A DNA stretch of 64,000 nt from the NCBI RefSeq assembly GCF_013409205.1, contig NZ_JACCAE010000001.1, forward strand, positions 2,790,001 to 2,854,000. Direction: 5' to 3'. Of the stretch, positions 26,902 through 35,672 are shown piece by piece. The stretch is from Janibacter cremeus (GTDB lineage Bacteria; Actinomycetota; Actinomycetes; Actinomycetales; Dermatophilaceae). Below the pieces are notes generated by a model that did not search any database, was not told the origin of the DNA, and saw nothing but the letters and a program-made list of their open reading frames with translations. The position numbers and the translations under genes are program-made. Positions within the stretch are counted from its first letter, which is position 1; each line of letters opens with the position of its first letter.

Positions 26902-27708
26902 ATGAGCAGCCCCGAAGGAAATGCAGTGCTTCTCGTCGTCGCCTTCCTCGTGGCCTTCGCGCTGTGTGTGGGGGCCCGCAAGCTCGTCGGGGACCGAGAG
27001 GTCCACGTCAACTCGTGGGCATCGACCCTGTCGTACATCGCGACCGCCTATGGCGTCGTCGTCGGCTTCTCGATCCTCTTCCTCTTCGGCCAGTTCGCCG
27101 ACGCGCGGCAGGCGGTCGGCGCCGAGGCGACGTCGATCGGGACGGCCTACAACCAGGCTGAGCTCTTCCCCGGCTCGCGGCCCGCGGTCCAGCGCGCGCT
27201 GATCTGCTACGCCCGCTCGGTGCCGACCCACGACTGGCCGGCACTTGCGGAGCACACCGGCGGGTCCCCCGAGGTCGACGCGACGTACCTCGACCTCGTC
27301 CTCTCGCTCGGCGAGCGGGACGAGCCGGCGACAGGCGCCCTGCATGCCGCGTCGGCGACGAACCTGGCCTCGCAGATCGGCAGTATTTCCACCGCCCGAG
27401 AGATCCGCATCGTGGCTGCGGAGACGCGAATGCCCCCGATGCTCTGGGCGCTGCTCGTCGGCGGCGGTGTGTTCGTCGTCATGCTGATCTTCGCCGTGAC
27501 CCTGCCTGCACGACGCAACACGCAGGCGCTGCTGGTGTCGATGTCGAGCGTCTTCACGGTCGTCCTGCTGCTCATCGTCGTGTCCCTGGCGAATCCCTTC
27601 GGAACCGGAGGTGGACGGGTGACGCCCCGCCTCATCGAGGAGACGGCCACAGCGATGACCGGGTCCGCGTCACCCGCCGTCGGTGCGGTGTGTGCGTCGG
27701 ACCAGTGA
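26902..27708 (+). CDS. DUF4239 (bestrophin-like) membrane protein
   Basis: 268-aa membrane protein with four predicted TM helices: two at the N-terminus (AVLLVVAFLVAFALCVGA and AYGVVVGFSILFLFGQF) and two near the C-terminus (PPMLWALLVGGGVFVVMLIF and LLVSMSSVFTVVLLLIVVSL). The arrangement and the EATSIGTAYNQAELFP segment fit the DUF4239 family, which has a bestrophin-like fold; channel activity is not established. ATG at 26902 has GAGGAGG upstream. Last gene of the small cluster. Confidence 0.9.
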   Translation: MSSPEGNAVLLVVAFLVAFALCVGARKLVGDREVHVNSWASTLSYIATAYGVVVGFSILFLFGQFADARQAVGAEATSIGTAYNQAELFPGSRPAVQRALICYARSVPTHDWPALAEHTGGSPEVDATYLDLVLSLGERDEPATGALHAASATNLASQIGSISTAREIRIVAAETRMPPMLWALLVGGGVFVVMLIFAVTLPARRNTQALLVSMSSVFTVVLLLIVVSLANPFGTGGGRVTPRLIEETATAMTGSASPAVGAVCASDQ

Positions 27709-27807
27709 TCCCAAGACGCCGGCCGGTCGATCCACGTGCGAAGGCTCACCACGAACGGGCGACCGACCCCCGCGCAGCTGACCGACCGGCGGCCGGGATC
27801 ACCACCG

Positions 27808-28377
27808 TCACCAGCGGTGCGCGACGTCGATGACCAGACGGGCGCCGTCACCGGGACCGTCGAGCACGAACGTGCGGAACGGCAGTCGTGCCCGCACCCC
27901 CAGCCCGATGGTCGTGTGCCCCTCGAAGCTGCCCGCCCATGCCACCTGACGGAAGGTCCGGTAGTTCGTAACGTCCACCAGGTTGCGCGGGTGGGACGGC
28001 TGGTAGGTCGGGACGCCGTGGTTGGTGTGGGCCGGTGCTCTCAGGACGACCTGCAGGTCAGCACCTCCCCGCAACGGGACCCGGGCACCGCTGCCATCGG
28101 CGCGGACCGAGTTGACGTAGCGAACGCTGTACCCGAGGGTGCCCGGGACGTCGTCGACGTCGAGGACGAGCCGATCGAAGCACGCGTGCCGACCGGAACG
28201 CACGTCGGTCAGCGTGCCGGTCGTCTGGGTCGGGGCCGATGTGGCGGTCGACCCCCACCAGATCCCGCAGTAGGGCCCGGAGGTGCTGGCTGGTGCGGCC
28301 GCCGGTACGGCGGCGACGGTGGCAGCGGCGGCCACGGCCGCGATGCCCAGACGAGTGAACTGACGACGAGTACCCAT
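27808..28377 (-). CDS. Secreted AMIN-like domain protein
   Basis: 189-aa exported protein. The N-terminus GTRRQFTRLG with a long Ala-rich hydrophobic stretch ending PAAAPAS looks like a Tat-type signal peptide. The mature part is beta-rich and ends RLVIDVAHRW, and contains HACFDRLVLDVDD and GYSVRYV, matching the actinobacterial AMIN-like (beta-barrel, putative envelope-binding) family. Good GGGAAGAG ribosome site. It follows efeB on the same strand after 109 bp containing a hairpin, so it is probably a separate unit. Confidence 0.82.
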   Translation of the reverse strand: MGTRRQFTRLGIAAVAAAATVAAVPAAAPASTSGPYCGIWWGSTATSAPTQTTGTLTDVRSGRHACFDRLVLDVDDVPGTLGYSVRYVNSVRADGSGARVPLRGGADLQVVLRAPAHTNHGVPTYQPSHPRNLVDVTNYRTFRQVAWAGSFEGHTTIGLGVRARLPFRTFVLDGPGDGARLVIDVAHRW

Positions 28378-28447
28378 GATCTCTTCCCCTTCGGCCGGGG
28401 GCGCGGTGCCCCGCGGAGCGACGTGTGAACCACGTCATGTGGAACCA

Positions 28448-28483
28448 GACGCGCGAGGGGGGATGTGGGTTGCCTCTCGCGTC
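28448..28483 (-). terminator. Probable terminator hairpin after efeUOB
   Basis: Inverted repeat of 11 bp with one mismatch (arms 28448-28458 and 28473-28483, loop 14 nt) starting 3 bp past the efeB stop. It lacks a clear U tract, which is common in high-GC actinobacteria. Confidence 0.5.
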
Positions 28484-28486
28484 GGA

Positions 28487-29821
28487 TCAGGTGAAGAGTG
28501 CCTGCCCGATGTACTCGCCCTTCCGAGCGCCCGGGGGAATGGCGAACAGCGCCGACCCGGTGAACTTCAGGTACTCCATCATCGCGTCGCTCTTGGCCAT
28601 CGCGTTCTGCATCGGGATGAACTGCCGGTCCGGGTCGCGCACGTAGGCGAGGAAGAACAGACCGGCGTCCAGATCGCCCAGCGCGCTCGACCCGTCGACG
28701 AAGTTGTAGCCCCGCCGCAGAATCCGTGCGCCGCCGTTGTGGGACGGGTGCACCAGCCGCACGTGGGAGTCCTGGGGCATGACCGGCCCGGTGGATCCCT
28801 CCATGTCGAAGTCGGGTTGGCTGTGCTCCTTGCCTCCGGACAGTGGTGCGCCGCCGCCCTTGGTCCGTCCGATGAACTCCTCCTGGGCGCCCAGGGGCTG
28901 ACGGTCCCAGGTCTCGATGCGCATGTTGATCCGGCGCACCGCGAGGTACGACCCGCCGGCCAGCCAGTCGGCGCCGGGGTCGTCCTCGGGAGAGACCCAC
29001 ACGTGCTCGTCGAGCTCCGCATCCTCGTCGGCGGTGATGTTCATGGTTCCGTCCTTGAACCCGAAGAGGTTGCGGGGCGTTTCCTCGCCGGTGGTCGTGC
29101 TCGAGGTCTTGCCGAAGCCGAGCTGGGACCAGCGCATCCGGACCGTGCCGAAGCCGATTCTGGCGAGGTTGCGGATGGCGTGCACGGCCACCTGCGGATC
29201 ATCGGCACACGCCTGGACGCACAGGTCACCGTTGCTGCGCTCGGGATCGAGGGCATCCTCGGGGAAGTGCGGCAGTGGCGCGAGCATCGTTGGGCGGCGA
29301 CCGGCCAGATCGAAGCGGTCCACGCCCTCCTCGTCGGTGAACAGGCTCGGACCGAAACCGAAGGTCAGGGTCAGGCGGGAGGGGGGCAGCCCGATCGCCT
29401 CACCGGTGTCGTCCGGAGGCATCCGGTAGTCACCGGAGGTGGGGCCGACCGGCCCCGCGGAGTCACCGTGCATGAGCCGCTCCGCGGCCTTGGTCCATTC
29501 CCTCAGCATCTCGATCAGCTCGTCGCGGGACGCGGTGGTCACATCGAAGGCGGCGAAGTGCAGCCGGTCCTGCACCGGGGTCGAGATCCCCGGCTGGTGG
29601 GTGCCGTAGAGGTCGAAGACCGTCGGGTGGCCCTCGTCGCTGTCATCCGCGACCGCCTGCCCTGCGGCGAAGCCACCGGCCAGGCCCACGGCCCCGAGCA
29701 GTCCACTGCCCCCGAGGAGCGCAGCGCGACGGGAGGGCCGGTGGCCCGTGTCCTTGGCCTCGCCGGCCTCACTGGCCTCACTGGCCTCGTCGGGCTCGTC
29801 AGGAGATCTGCGGCGCCTCAC
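28487..29821 (-). CDS. efeB: Deferrochelatase/Dyp-type heme peroxidase EfeB
   Basis: Heme peroxidase of the EfeUOB iron-uptake system, exported by Tat and acting outside the membrane; it can release iron from heme and oxidise Fe2+. 444 aa. Twin-arginine signal at R31-R32 (PSRRAALLGGSG). Dyp hallmarks: GFKDGTMN (distal Asp motif), DSHVRLVHP with the proximal His, and RILRRGYNF. The last gene of the operon; its ATG overlaps the efeO stop (ATGA at 29818-29821). Confidence 0.96.
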   Translation of the reverse strand: MRRRRSPDEPDEASEASEAGEAKDTGHRPSRRAALLGGSGLLGAVGLAGGFAAGQAVADDSDEGHPTVFDLYGTHQPGISTPVQDRLHFAAFDVTTASRDELIEMLREWTKAAERLMHGDSAGPVGPTSGDYRMPPDDTGEAIGLPPSRLTLTFGFGPSLFTDEEGVDRFDLAGRRPTMLAPLPHFPEDALDPERSNGDLCVQACADDPQVAVHAIRNLARIGFGTVRMRWSQLGFGKTSSTTTGEETPRNLFGFKDGTMNITADEDAELDEHVWVSPEDDPGADWLAGGSYLAVRRINMRIETWDRQPLGAQEEFIGRTKGGGAPLSGGKEHSQPDFDMEGSTGPVMPQDSHVRLVHPSHNGGARILRRGYNFVDGSSALGDLDAGLFFLAYVRDPDRQFIPMQNAMAKSDAMMEYLKFTGSALFAIPPGARKGEYIGQALFT

Positions 29822-30987
29822 AGGATCGCTCCCGTCAGCTTCGACAGCGGCTCGGACAGGGCGCTGACGTCATCGGCGAGTGCCTGCACGTCGGAGTCGG
29901 ACAGCTCGGTGTAGAAGACGAAACCGTCCTTGCCCGTGCGGTGCCGGTCCAGTTCCTTCTGGAGTGCCTCGAAGCGCCTGTCCAGCTCGGTGGCCAGCTG
30001 CTCGTCCTTGGCCTGGAGAACGGGTCGCACACCTTCGTAGGCCACGCGGGCCCCGTCGACATTCGCCTGGAAGTCCCACAGGTCGGTGTGGGACCAGATC
30101 TCCTCCTCGCCGGTGATCTTGCCCATGGCAACCTCCTCGAGGAGACCGATCGACCCGTTGGAGATCTGGTCGATGGTGAAGGTCATGTCCTGCAGGCGCG
30201 TGTCCAGCGTCGTGGTGGTCTCCAGCAGATCATCGGCGACGGTGGCGCGCTCCGCATCGGTCAGCGGGGTGTAGTCCTGCGCGTCCTGCGGCCACAGGTC
30301 CTTCTCGATGCGGTGCCAGCCGGTCCACTTCTGGCCCTCCTCGAGGTCGGCCTCACGGGCGTCCAGCTTCGGGTCGATGTCACCGAAGGACTCGGCGACC
30401 GTCTCGATGCGCTCCCAGTGGACACGTGCCCGCGGGTACAGGTCCCTGGCCTCGTCGTCCGTGCCGGCCTTGTACAGCTCGACGAACTCCTGTGTCGTGG
30501 TCAGCAGCTGATCGGACTGGTCCTTCACGTAGGTGGCGTAGTTGGCCTCGGCCTGCGTGACGGTGGCTTCGTCGGCCACCGGGACCTCGCCCTCCTCGGA
30601 CTTCGCGACGGTGAAGTCCGCGCGGATGCCCTCGCCCTTCATGCCCGGCTTGCATGCTGTCGTGTAGGCACCGGCAGGCACGTTGACCACGAGTTCGCGG
30701 GAGAGCTGCGGGCCGATGTTCTCGACCTCACCCAGGATGCGCAGGCCGTCCTCACCGAGGAGGTAGAACTCCGTGACCTGCGAGCCCTCGTTGGTCACGT
30801 CGAAGGTCAACGTGCCGGCCGGCACCTGGGTGGAGGAGACGTCGCAGGCGTCCTGCGTGGAGGTGACGGAGATGGCCCGGTCGTCTCCCCCTTCGTCCTG
30901 CGCGGGCGCTGAGTTGCTGGTGCAGGCGGCCAGGGTGGGGATGAGCAGGGCAACGGAGGCACCGGTGGCGAGGTGTCGCAGGTTCAT
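29818..30987 (-). CDS. efeO: Iron-uptake lipoprotein EfeO (cupredoxin plus M75 domain)
   Basis: Surface lipoprotein that binds iron and passes it to EfeU. 389 aa. Signal peptide with lipobox LAAC (lipidated C22), then a cupredoxin-like EfeO-N domain (about 40-135) and the M75/imelysin-type helical domain (about 150-385) containing the HxxE metal motif GWHRIEKDLW. ATG at 30987 with AAGGAA upstream. Located between efeU and efeB, overlapping efeB by 4 nt. Confidence 0.95.
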   Translation of the reverse strand: MNLRHLATGASVALLIPTLAACTSNSAPAQDEGGDDRAISVTSTQDACDVSSTQVPAGTLTFDVTNEGSQVTEFYLLGEDGLRILGEVENIGPQLSRELVVNVPAGAYTTACKPGMKGEGIRADFTVAKSEEGEVPVADEATVTQAEANYATYVKDQSDQLLTTTQEFVELYKAGTDDEARDLYPRARVHWERIETVAESFGDIDPKLDAREADLEEGQKWTGWHRIEKDLWPQDAQDYTPLTDAERATVADDLLETTTTLDTRLQDMTFTIDQISNGSIGLLEEVAMGKITGEEEIWSHTDLWDFQANVDGARVAYEGVRPVLQAKDEQLATELDRRFEALQKELDRHRTGKDGFVFYTELSDSDVQALADDVSALSEPLSKLTGAIL

Positions 30988-31001
30988 CGGTCGGGTTCCT
31001 T

Positions 31002-31859
31002 CTAGGCAGTGGTGACGGGGGTGGCGTGCGAAGGGCGGGGTGTCCGCCGGCGGGCACCGAGGACGAAGAGGGTCAGGACGGGGACGACGTAGGCCACCCA
31101 GCCGATGGCCTGCAGGACCGTGGTTCTCGGGGTGAAGTTGAAGATCCCCTTCAGCAGCGTGGCGTACCAGGTGTTCGGGTCGATGATGTGGGAGACGTCG
31201 AAGGCGAGGGTGTTCAGTCCGGGCAGGAAGTGCGCCTCCTGCAGGTCGTGGATGCCGTAGGCGAGGACGCCGGCTGCGACGAAGATGAGGAAGGCCCCGG
31301 TCCAGGTGAAGAAGGTGGACAGGTTGATCGAGATCGCGCCGCGGTAGATCAGCCAGCCGAGCAGGACTGCGGTGGCGATGCCGAGTGCGGCTCCGACGAG
31401 GGGTGTCCAGGTGGAGCCGCCGTCGCTGCTGACCGCGCGGGAGGTGGCCCACAGGAAGAGCGCGGTCTCCAGGCCCTCCCGTCCCACGGCGAGGACGGCG
31501 ACGACGACGAGCCCCCAGGCGTGCTGGCCTCCGGCGGCCTCGTCGATGCGGCCGCGCAGCTCCCCTGCGAGCCCGCGGGCGGTGCGGGCCATCCAGAAGA
31601 TCATCCACGTGACGAAGCCGACGGCGATGATCGACAGGCTGCCGCCGATCAGCTCCTGGGCCTCGAAGGTCAGGCCGCGAGGACCGAAGGTCAACAGCGC
31701 CCCGAAGGCGAGACTGATCAGCACTGCCAGCGCGACCCCGGTCCAGATCCGCGACAGGAGGTGCCGCCGCTCGGACTTGACCAGGTAGGCGATGAGGATG
31801 CTGACGACGAGGGCGGCCTCGAGGCCCTCGCGCAGTCCGATCAGGTAGTTGGCAAGCAC
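31002..31859 (-). CDS. efeU: Ferrous/ferric iron permease EfeU (FTR1 family)
   Basis: Polytopic permease of 285 aa with seven TM helices. The two RExxE iron-coordination motifs are present: R10-E-G-L-E14 at the N-terminus and GREGLETALFLW in the middle. Start is GTG at 31859, directly before the first helix (MLANYLIGLREGLEAALV; start residue as Met). First gene of efeUOB. An iron box lies 21-39 bp upstream, so iron repression by a DtxR/IdeR-type protein is expected. Confidence 0.95.
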   Translation of the reverse strand: MLANYLIGLREGLEAALVVSILIAYLVKSERRHLLSRIWTGVALAVLISLAFGALLTFGPRGLTFEAQELIGGSLSIIAVGFVTWMIFWMARTARGLAGELRGRIDEAAGGQHAWGLVVVAVLAVGREGLETALFLWATSRAVSSDGGSTWTPLVGAALGIATAVLLGWLIYRGAISINLSTFFTWTGAFLIFVAAGVLAYGIHDLQEAHFLPGLNTLAFDVSHIIDPNTWYATLLKGIFNFTPRTTVLQAIGWVAYVVPVLTLFVLGARRRTPRPSHATPVTTA

Positions 31860-31879
31860 GGGGAGGACTGTACTCCTAC

Positions 31880-31898
31880 TTTGGAGAGCCTCACCTAA
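31880..31898 (-). promoter_or_regulatory. DtxR/IdeR-type iron box upstream of efeU
   Basis: On the minus strand the site reads TTAGGTGAGGCTCTCCAAA, matching 15 of 19 positions of the actinobacterial iron-box consensus TTAGGTTAGGCTAACCTAA. It lies 21 bp upstream of the efeU start, a position where a bound repressor would block transcription. Confidence 0.8.
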
Positions 31899-31933
31899 GC
31901 GACCGTGTCCTGTCGCAGATCGCCGCGGACAGA

Positions 31934-32007
31934 TGGAGCGGGTGACGGGAATCGAACCCGCGTAGCCAGTTTGGAAGACTGGGGCTCTACCATTGAGCTA
32001 CACCCGC
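31934..32007 (-). tRNA. tRNA-Gly (anticodon TCC)
   Basis: 74 nt with encoded CCA. Acceptor arms GCGGGTG/CACCCGC pair over 7 bp; the D arm (TAGCTCAATGGTAGAGC), anticodon stem CCAGT/ACTGG with loop CTTCCAA (anticodon TCC) and T arm with GGTTCGATTCC are all present. Discriminator base is U, as for Gly. Confidence 0.97.
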
Positions 32008-32097
32008 GCGCCCTCCGTGAGTCGGCCTGGGGCGCAACGGCCGGAGCGGCAGGGGTTAGCCTAGTGCCCGCACACGGCCCGAGCGCAATCGGGTCAA

Positions 32098-32174
32098 CGG
32101 GGTATGGCGCAGTTTGGTAGCGCGTCCGCTTTGGGAGCGGAAGGCCGTCGGTTCGAATCCGGCTACCCCGACCA
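32098..32174 (+). tRNA. tRNA-Pro (anticodon TGG)
   Basis: 77 nt with encoded CCA. Acceptor arms CGGGGTA/TACCCCG pair over 7 bp; anticodon stem TCCGC/GCGGA encloses loop TTTGGGA, giving anticodon TGG. The T arm contains GGTTCGAATCC, and discriminator base is A. It is divergent from tRNA-Gly and lies 50 bp upstream of the antiporter gene. Confidence 0.97.
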
Positions 32175-32224
32175 CGGTGGCCATCATTTGGTGCGCGCCA
32201 CTGCCGGGATGGCAGTCTGTCGCC

Positions 32225-34048
32225 GTGATCACCGACCCGGCGAGCTACCTCGCGCTCGTGACCGCACTGGCGGTGGCCTGCCAGGTCATCGCGTGGGCCG
32301 TGCGAATCCCCTCGATCCTCATCCTCCTCCTCGTCGGCTTCGGCCTCGGCCAGGTGGTCACCCCCGACGCGGTGCTCGGCAGGGACGTCCTCTTCGGCGG
32401 CGTCAGCCTGGCCGTCGGGGTGATCCTCTTCGAGGGCAGCCTGTCGCTGAGGTTCAAGGACATCGCCGATCTTGGGCGCAGCACGGTGCGGCTGTGCACC
32501 GTCACGGTCCTGGTGGCCTGGACACTGATCACCCTGACGGGGTGGCTGCTCGGATTCCCCATCGAGCTCGCGCTGCTCGTCGGGGCCGTCCTCGTCGTGA
32601 CCGGACCGACCGTCATCGGGCCGATCCTGCGTCAGCTGCGCCCGACCCGGCGGATCGCAGCCCTCCTGCGTTGGGAGGGCATCGTCGTTGATCCGATCGG
32701 CGCGATCCTCGCGGTCCTCGTCTTCCAGGCCGTGCTCGCCGGCGCCTCCGCCGACCCCGTCAGTGCGGTCCTGACCTCCCTCGGGACGACCATCGTCACG
32801 GCCGTGGTCATCGCCCTCGTCCTGGGTGCACTGCTCGAGTTCGCCATCAAGCGCCACCTCGTGCCCGACTTCCTCCACGGCGCGGTCTTCCTCTCCGCCG
32901 CAGTGGGGTCGTTGGCCCTCTCCAACGCCATCGCGTCGGAGAGCGGGCTGCTCACGGTGACGATCCTGGGCGTCTACCTCGCCAACCGGCCCAACCTCCA
33001 CCTCGAGCACGTCGCCCAGTTCCAGGAGCACCTGCAGGTGCTCTTCGTCGGGATCCTCTTCATCGTCCTCGCCGGCCGGGTCGCGCCCGACGCGGTCCTC
33101 CAGGTCGCGCCCGTCGCGGGGATCTTCGTCCTGGCGCTCGTGCTCGTCGTGCGCCCCGTGAGCATCCTCCTGGGGCTCCTGGGGACCGGCTCGACGAAGG
33201 AGGAGCGGCGCCTGCTTGCCTTCATGGCGCCGCGAGGCATCGTCGCCGCCGCGGTGACGAGCGTCTTCGCGCTCGAGCTCACCCACGCGGCGGATCGCGT
33301 GTCCGACCCCGAGCACGCGGCCCGGCTGAGTCAGCTCGGGGAGCAGGCCGGCCAGATGGTGCCGCTGGTCTTCCTCGTCATCGTCGCCACGGTCGCCATC
33401 TACGGACTCGGCGTCGGACGGCTCGCGGAGCGTCTCGGCCTGGCGACGACCTCGCCCCAGGGGGTCATCCTCGCCGGGGGTGACGAGTGGATCGTGCGGG
33501 TGGCCAAGGCACTCGGTGAGGAGGGTGTCGACGTCGTCATGGTCACCGTCTACCGCGCGGCGCTCCACCGGGCCCGGATGGCCGGGGTGCGGGTCGAGAT
33601 GGCCAACCTGCTCAGCGACTACGTCGTGCGCGACATGGACATGGCGGGCCTGAAGACCTTCGTCGCGGCCACCGACCAGGACGAACGCAACACCATCGCC
33701 GCCCGCGAGTTCTCCCACGTGCTCGGCCGGGCGCACGTCTTCCAGCTGGCCCCCGCGGCCCTCGAGCACGTCGGTGCCGACCGCACGGAGACGGCCTCCC
33801 ACCTGACCGCACGCACCCCCTTCGCACCCGTCCTGGAGTACAAGGAGCTCACCGACCGGGCGAAGGGCATGGACGTGCGCCGCACCTCACTGACGGCGAA
33901 GTACACCTACAAGCACTTCCAGAAGATGTACGACGGCAAGGCCATCGCCCTGTTCACCGTGCGCGGTGACGAGGTCGGCGTCGTCACCGAGAAGTCGTCG
34001 ATCGAGGGCGAGCTCACCCTCATCTCGCTGGTGCCGCGCCAGGACTGA
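32225..34048 (+). CDS. CPA1-type cation:proton antiporter with cytosolic NAD-binding (RCK-like) tail
   Basis: 607 aa. The N-terminal ~400 residues form about 12 TM helices with the GVILFEGSLSL segment, VVTGPTVIGPIL (core TGPTVIGP) and EGIVVDPIGA motif typical of Na+/H+ exchangers of the NhaP/CPA1 type. The C-terminal ~190 residues have a Rossmann-like TrkA-N-type region starting GVILAGGDEWIVRVAKAL and containing ATDQDERNTIAAREF, suggesting nucleotide or redox gating. GTG at 32225 is chosen since longer frames would run into the tRNA-Pro gene. Exact cation is unknown. Confidence 0.92.
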   Translation: MITDPASYLALVTALAVACQVIAWAVRIPSILILLLVGFGLGQVVTPDAVLGRDVLFGGVSLAVGVILFEGSLSLRFKDIADLGRSTVRLCTVTVLVAWTLITLTGWLLGFPIELALLVGAVLVVTGPTVIGPILRQLRPTRRIAALLRWEGIVVDPIGAILAVLVFQAVLAGASADPVSAVLTSLGTTIVTAVVIALVLGALLEFAIKRHLVPDFLHGAVFLSAAVGSLALSNAIASESGLLTVTILGVYLANRPNLHLEHVAQFQEHLQVLFVGILFIVLAGRVAPDAVLQVAPVAGIFVLALVLVVRPVSILLGLLGTGSTKEERRLLAFMAPRGIVAAAVTSVFALELTHAADRVSDPEHAARLSQLGEQAGQMVPLVFLVIVATVAIYGLGVGRLAERLGLATTSPQGVILAGGDEWIVRVAKALGEEGVDVVMVTVYRAALHRARMAGVRVEMANLLSDYVVRDMDMAGLKTFVAATDQDERNTIAAREFSHVLGRAHVFQLAPAALEHVGADRTETASHLTARTPFAPVLEYKELTDRAKGMDVRRTSLTAKYTYKHFQKMYDGKAIALFTVRGDEVGVVTEKSSIEGELTLISLVPRQD

Positions 34049-34059
34049 GTGCCGGCGCA

Positions 34060-34089
34060 TTCGGTCTGTGGGAGTCCAGCCGATACAGT
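34060..34089 (+). promoter_or_regulatory. Candidate promoter for tig
   Basis: A TTCGGT -35-like hexamer (34060-34065) is separated by 18 nt from TACAGT (34084-34089), which fits the actinobacterial TANNNT -10. It is about 118 bp upstream of the tig start, with a small GTCCCGG/CCGGGAC hairpin (34100-34117) in the leader. Confidence 0.35.
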
Positions 34090-34206
34090 GGTTGCTCGTG
34101 TCCCGGACAGCCGGGACGGTGCGTGCGCGCCCAAGGGTCGATAGTCCGACCGGAAGGCCAGCGCCCCAACCCCCGTCGTCGTCAAAGATCGTGTGGAGTG
34201 CCTGCA

Positions 34207-35550
34207 GTGAAGAGTGCCGTCGAGAACCTCAGCCCGACCCGGGTCAAGCTGACCGTCGAGGTCCCGAGCGAGGAGCTCCAGCCGCACGTCGACGCGGCCC
34301 TGAAGTCCATCGGTGACCAGATCCAGGTTCCCGGATTCCGCAAGGGCAAGGTGCCCGCGCGGATCATCGAGCAGCGCGTCGGCAAGGGCGCGGTCATCCA
34401 GGAGGCAGTCAACGAGGCCCTCCCGGAGTTCTTCGGCAAGGCCGTCGACGAGACCGAGATCGACCCGATCGGCCAGCCCGAGGTGGACATCACCGAGGTG
34501 CCGATGACCGACGAGGAGAACCTGAAGTTCACCGTCGAGGTCGACGTTCGCCCGGAGGTCGTCCTCCCGGACTACGACGGCCTGCAGATCCAGGTGGACA
34601 ACCTCGAGGTCACCGACGCCGACGTCCAGGAGAAGCTCACCGAGCTGCGTGAGCGCTTCGGCACCCTCGTGGGCGTCGACCGCACCGCCGAGAACGGCGA
34701 CTTCGTCTCCATCGACCTCAGGGCCGAAGCCGCTGGCGAGGAGGTCGACTCCGTCGAGGGCGTCTCCTACGAGGTCGGCTCCGGCAACATGCTCGAGGGC
34801 ATCGACGAGGCGCTGCTGGGCATGAGCAAGGGGGAGACCAAGAACTTCTCCGCCCCGCTCGCCGGTGGCGACCAGGCCGGGACCGTCGCCGACTGCACCG
34901 TGACCGTCCAGTCGGTCAAGGTCCGCGAGCTGCCCGAGGTCGACGACGAGTTCGCCCAGATGGCCAGCGAGTTCGACACCGCCGCCGAGCTGCGTGAGGA
35001 CGTCGCGAAGCAGGCCGAGCAGGCGAAGAAGTTCGAGCAGGGCATCCAGGCCCGGGACAAGGTCCTCGAGCACCTCCTGGAGAACACCGACATCGCCATC
35101 CCCGAGGGCATCGTCGAGACCGAGGTGCACAACCACCTCGAGCAGGAGAGCCGCCTCGAGGACGACGAGCACCGTGCCGAGGTCGACGAGCAGACCCGCA
35201 AGGCGCTGAAGACCCAGTTCCTCCTCGACGCCATCGGCAAGGCCGAGGAGGTCGAGGTCGGTCAGCCCGAGCTCATCGAGTACCTGATGATGCAGGCCCA
35301 GCAGTACGGCATGGAGCCCAACCAGTTCGCCCAGATGCTCGACCAGCAGGGCCAGGTCGAGGGCATGGTCGGTGAGGTCGCCCGCCGCAAGGCCCTGGCC
35401 GCTGCGCTCGACAAGGCCACGATCGTCGACGCCGACGGCAACGCGGTCGACCTCGAGGAGATCACCCCCGGTGGGGACGACGGTGCGGACGAGGTCGTCG
35501 AGGACGAGTCCGCCGAGGCGTCCGAGACCACTGAGGACGAGCAGGCCTGA
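34207..35550 (+). CDS. tig: Trigger factor (ribosome-associated chaperone)
   Basis: Binds nascent chains at the ribosome exit tunnel; also a peptidyl-prolyl isomerase. 447 aa. N-terminal ribosome-binding domain with the signature GFRKGKVPARIIEQRVGKG (core FRKGKVP), a central FKBP-type domain (about 150-245, ENGDFVSIDLRAEAAG), and a C-terminal helical chaperone domain. The tail is acidic (EDESAEASETTEDEQA). GTG at 34207 gives the conserved KSAVENLSPTRVKL start. It precedes the clp region as in many actinobacteria. Confidence 0.97.
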   Translation: MKSAVENLSPTRVKLTVEVPSEELQPHVDAALKSIGDQIQVPGFRKGKVPARIIEQRVGKGAVIQEAVNEALPEFFGKAVDETEIDPIGQPEVDITEVPMTDEENLKFTVEVDVRPEVVLPDYDGLQIQVDNLEVTDADVQEKLTELRERFGTLVGVDRTAENGDFVSIDLRAEAAGEEVDSVEGVSYEVGSGNMLEGIDEALLGMSKGETKNFSAPLAGGDQAGTVADCTVTVQSVKVRELPEVDDEFAQMASEFDTAAELREDVAKQAEQAKKFEQGIQARDKVLEHLLENTDIAIPEGIVETEVHNHLEQESRLEDDEHRAEVDEQTRKALKTQFLLDAIGKAEEVEVGQPELIEYLMMQAQQYGMEPNQFAQMLDQQGQVEGMVGEVARRKALAAALDKATIVDADGNAVDLEEITPGGDDGADEVVEDESAEASETTEDEQA

Positions 35551-35566
35551 CCGCTCCCACCCCACG

Positions 35567-35607
35567 ACGAAGGGGGTCATCGCCCACGGGTGGTGACCCC
35601 CCTTCGT
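35567..35607 (+). terminator. Terminator hairpin after tig
   Basis: Arms ACGAAGGGGGTCA (35567-35579) and TGACCCCCCTTCGT (35594-35607) pair with a single bulged C, loop about 14 nt. It lies 17 bp after the tig stop. There is no U tract. Confidence 0.65.
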
Positions 35608-35672
35608 GGTTCGGGCCCGGGGGCCCTCACGCCTCAGGACACCGCCTTCGTCGTGCCCGCAACGCGGTTTTC

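Noticed and set aside
31895..33802. Long minus-strand frame over the tRNAs and the antiporter
   Set aside because: It crosses both tRNA genes and is antisense to a multi-TM antiporter; composition (Asp/Gly/Glu/Arg-rich) is a shadow artefact.
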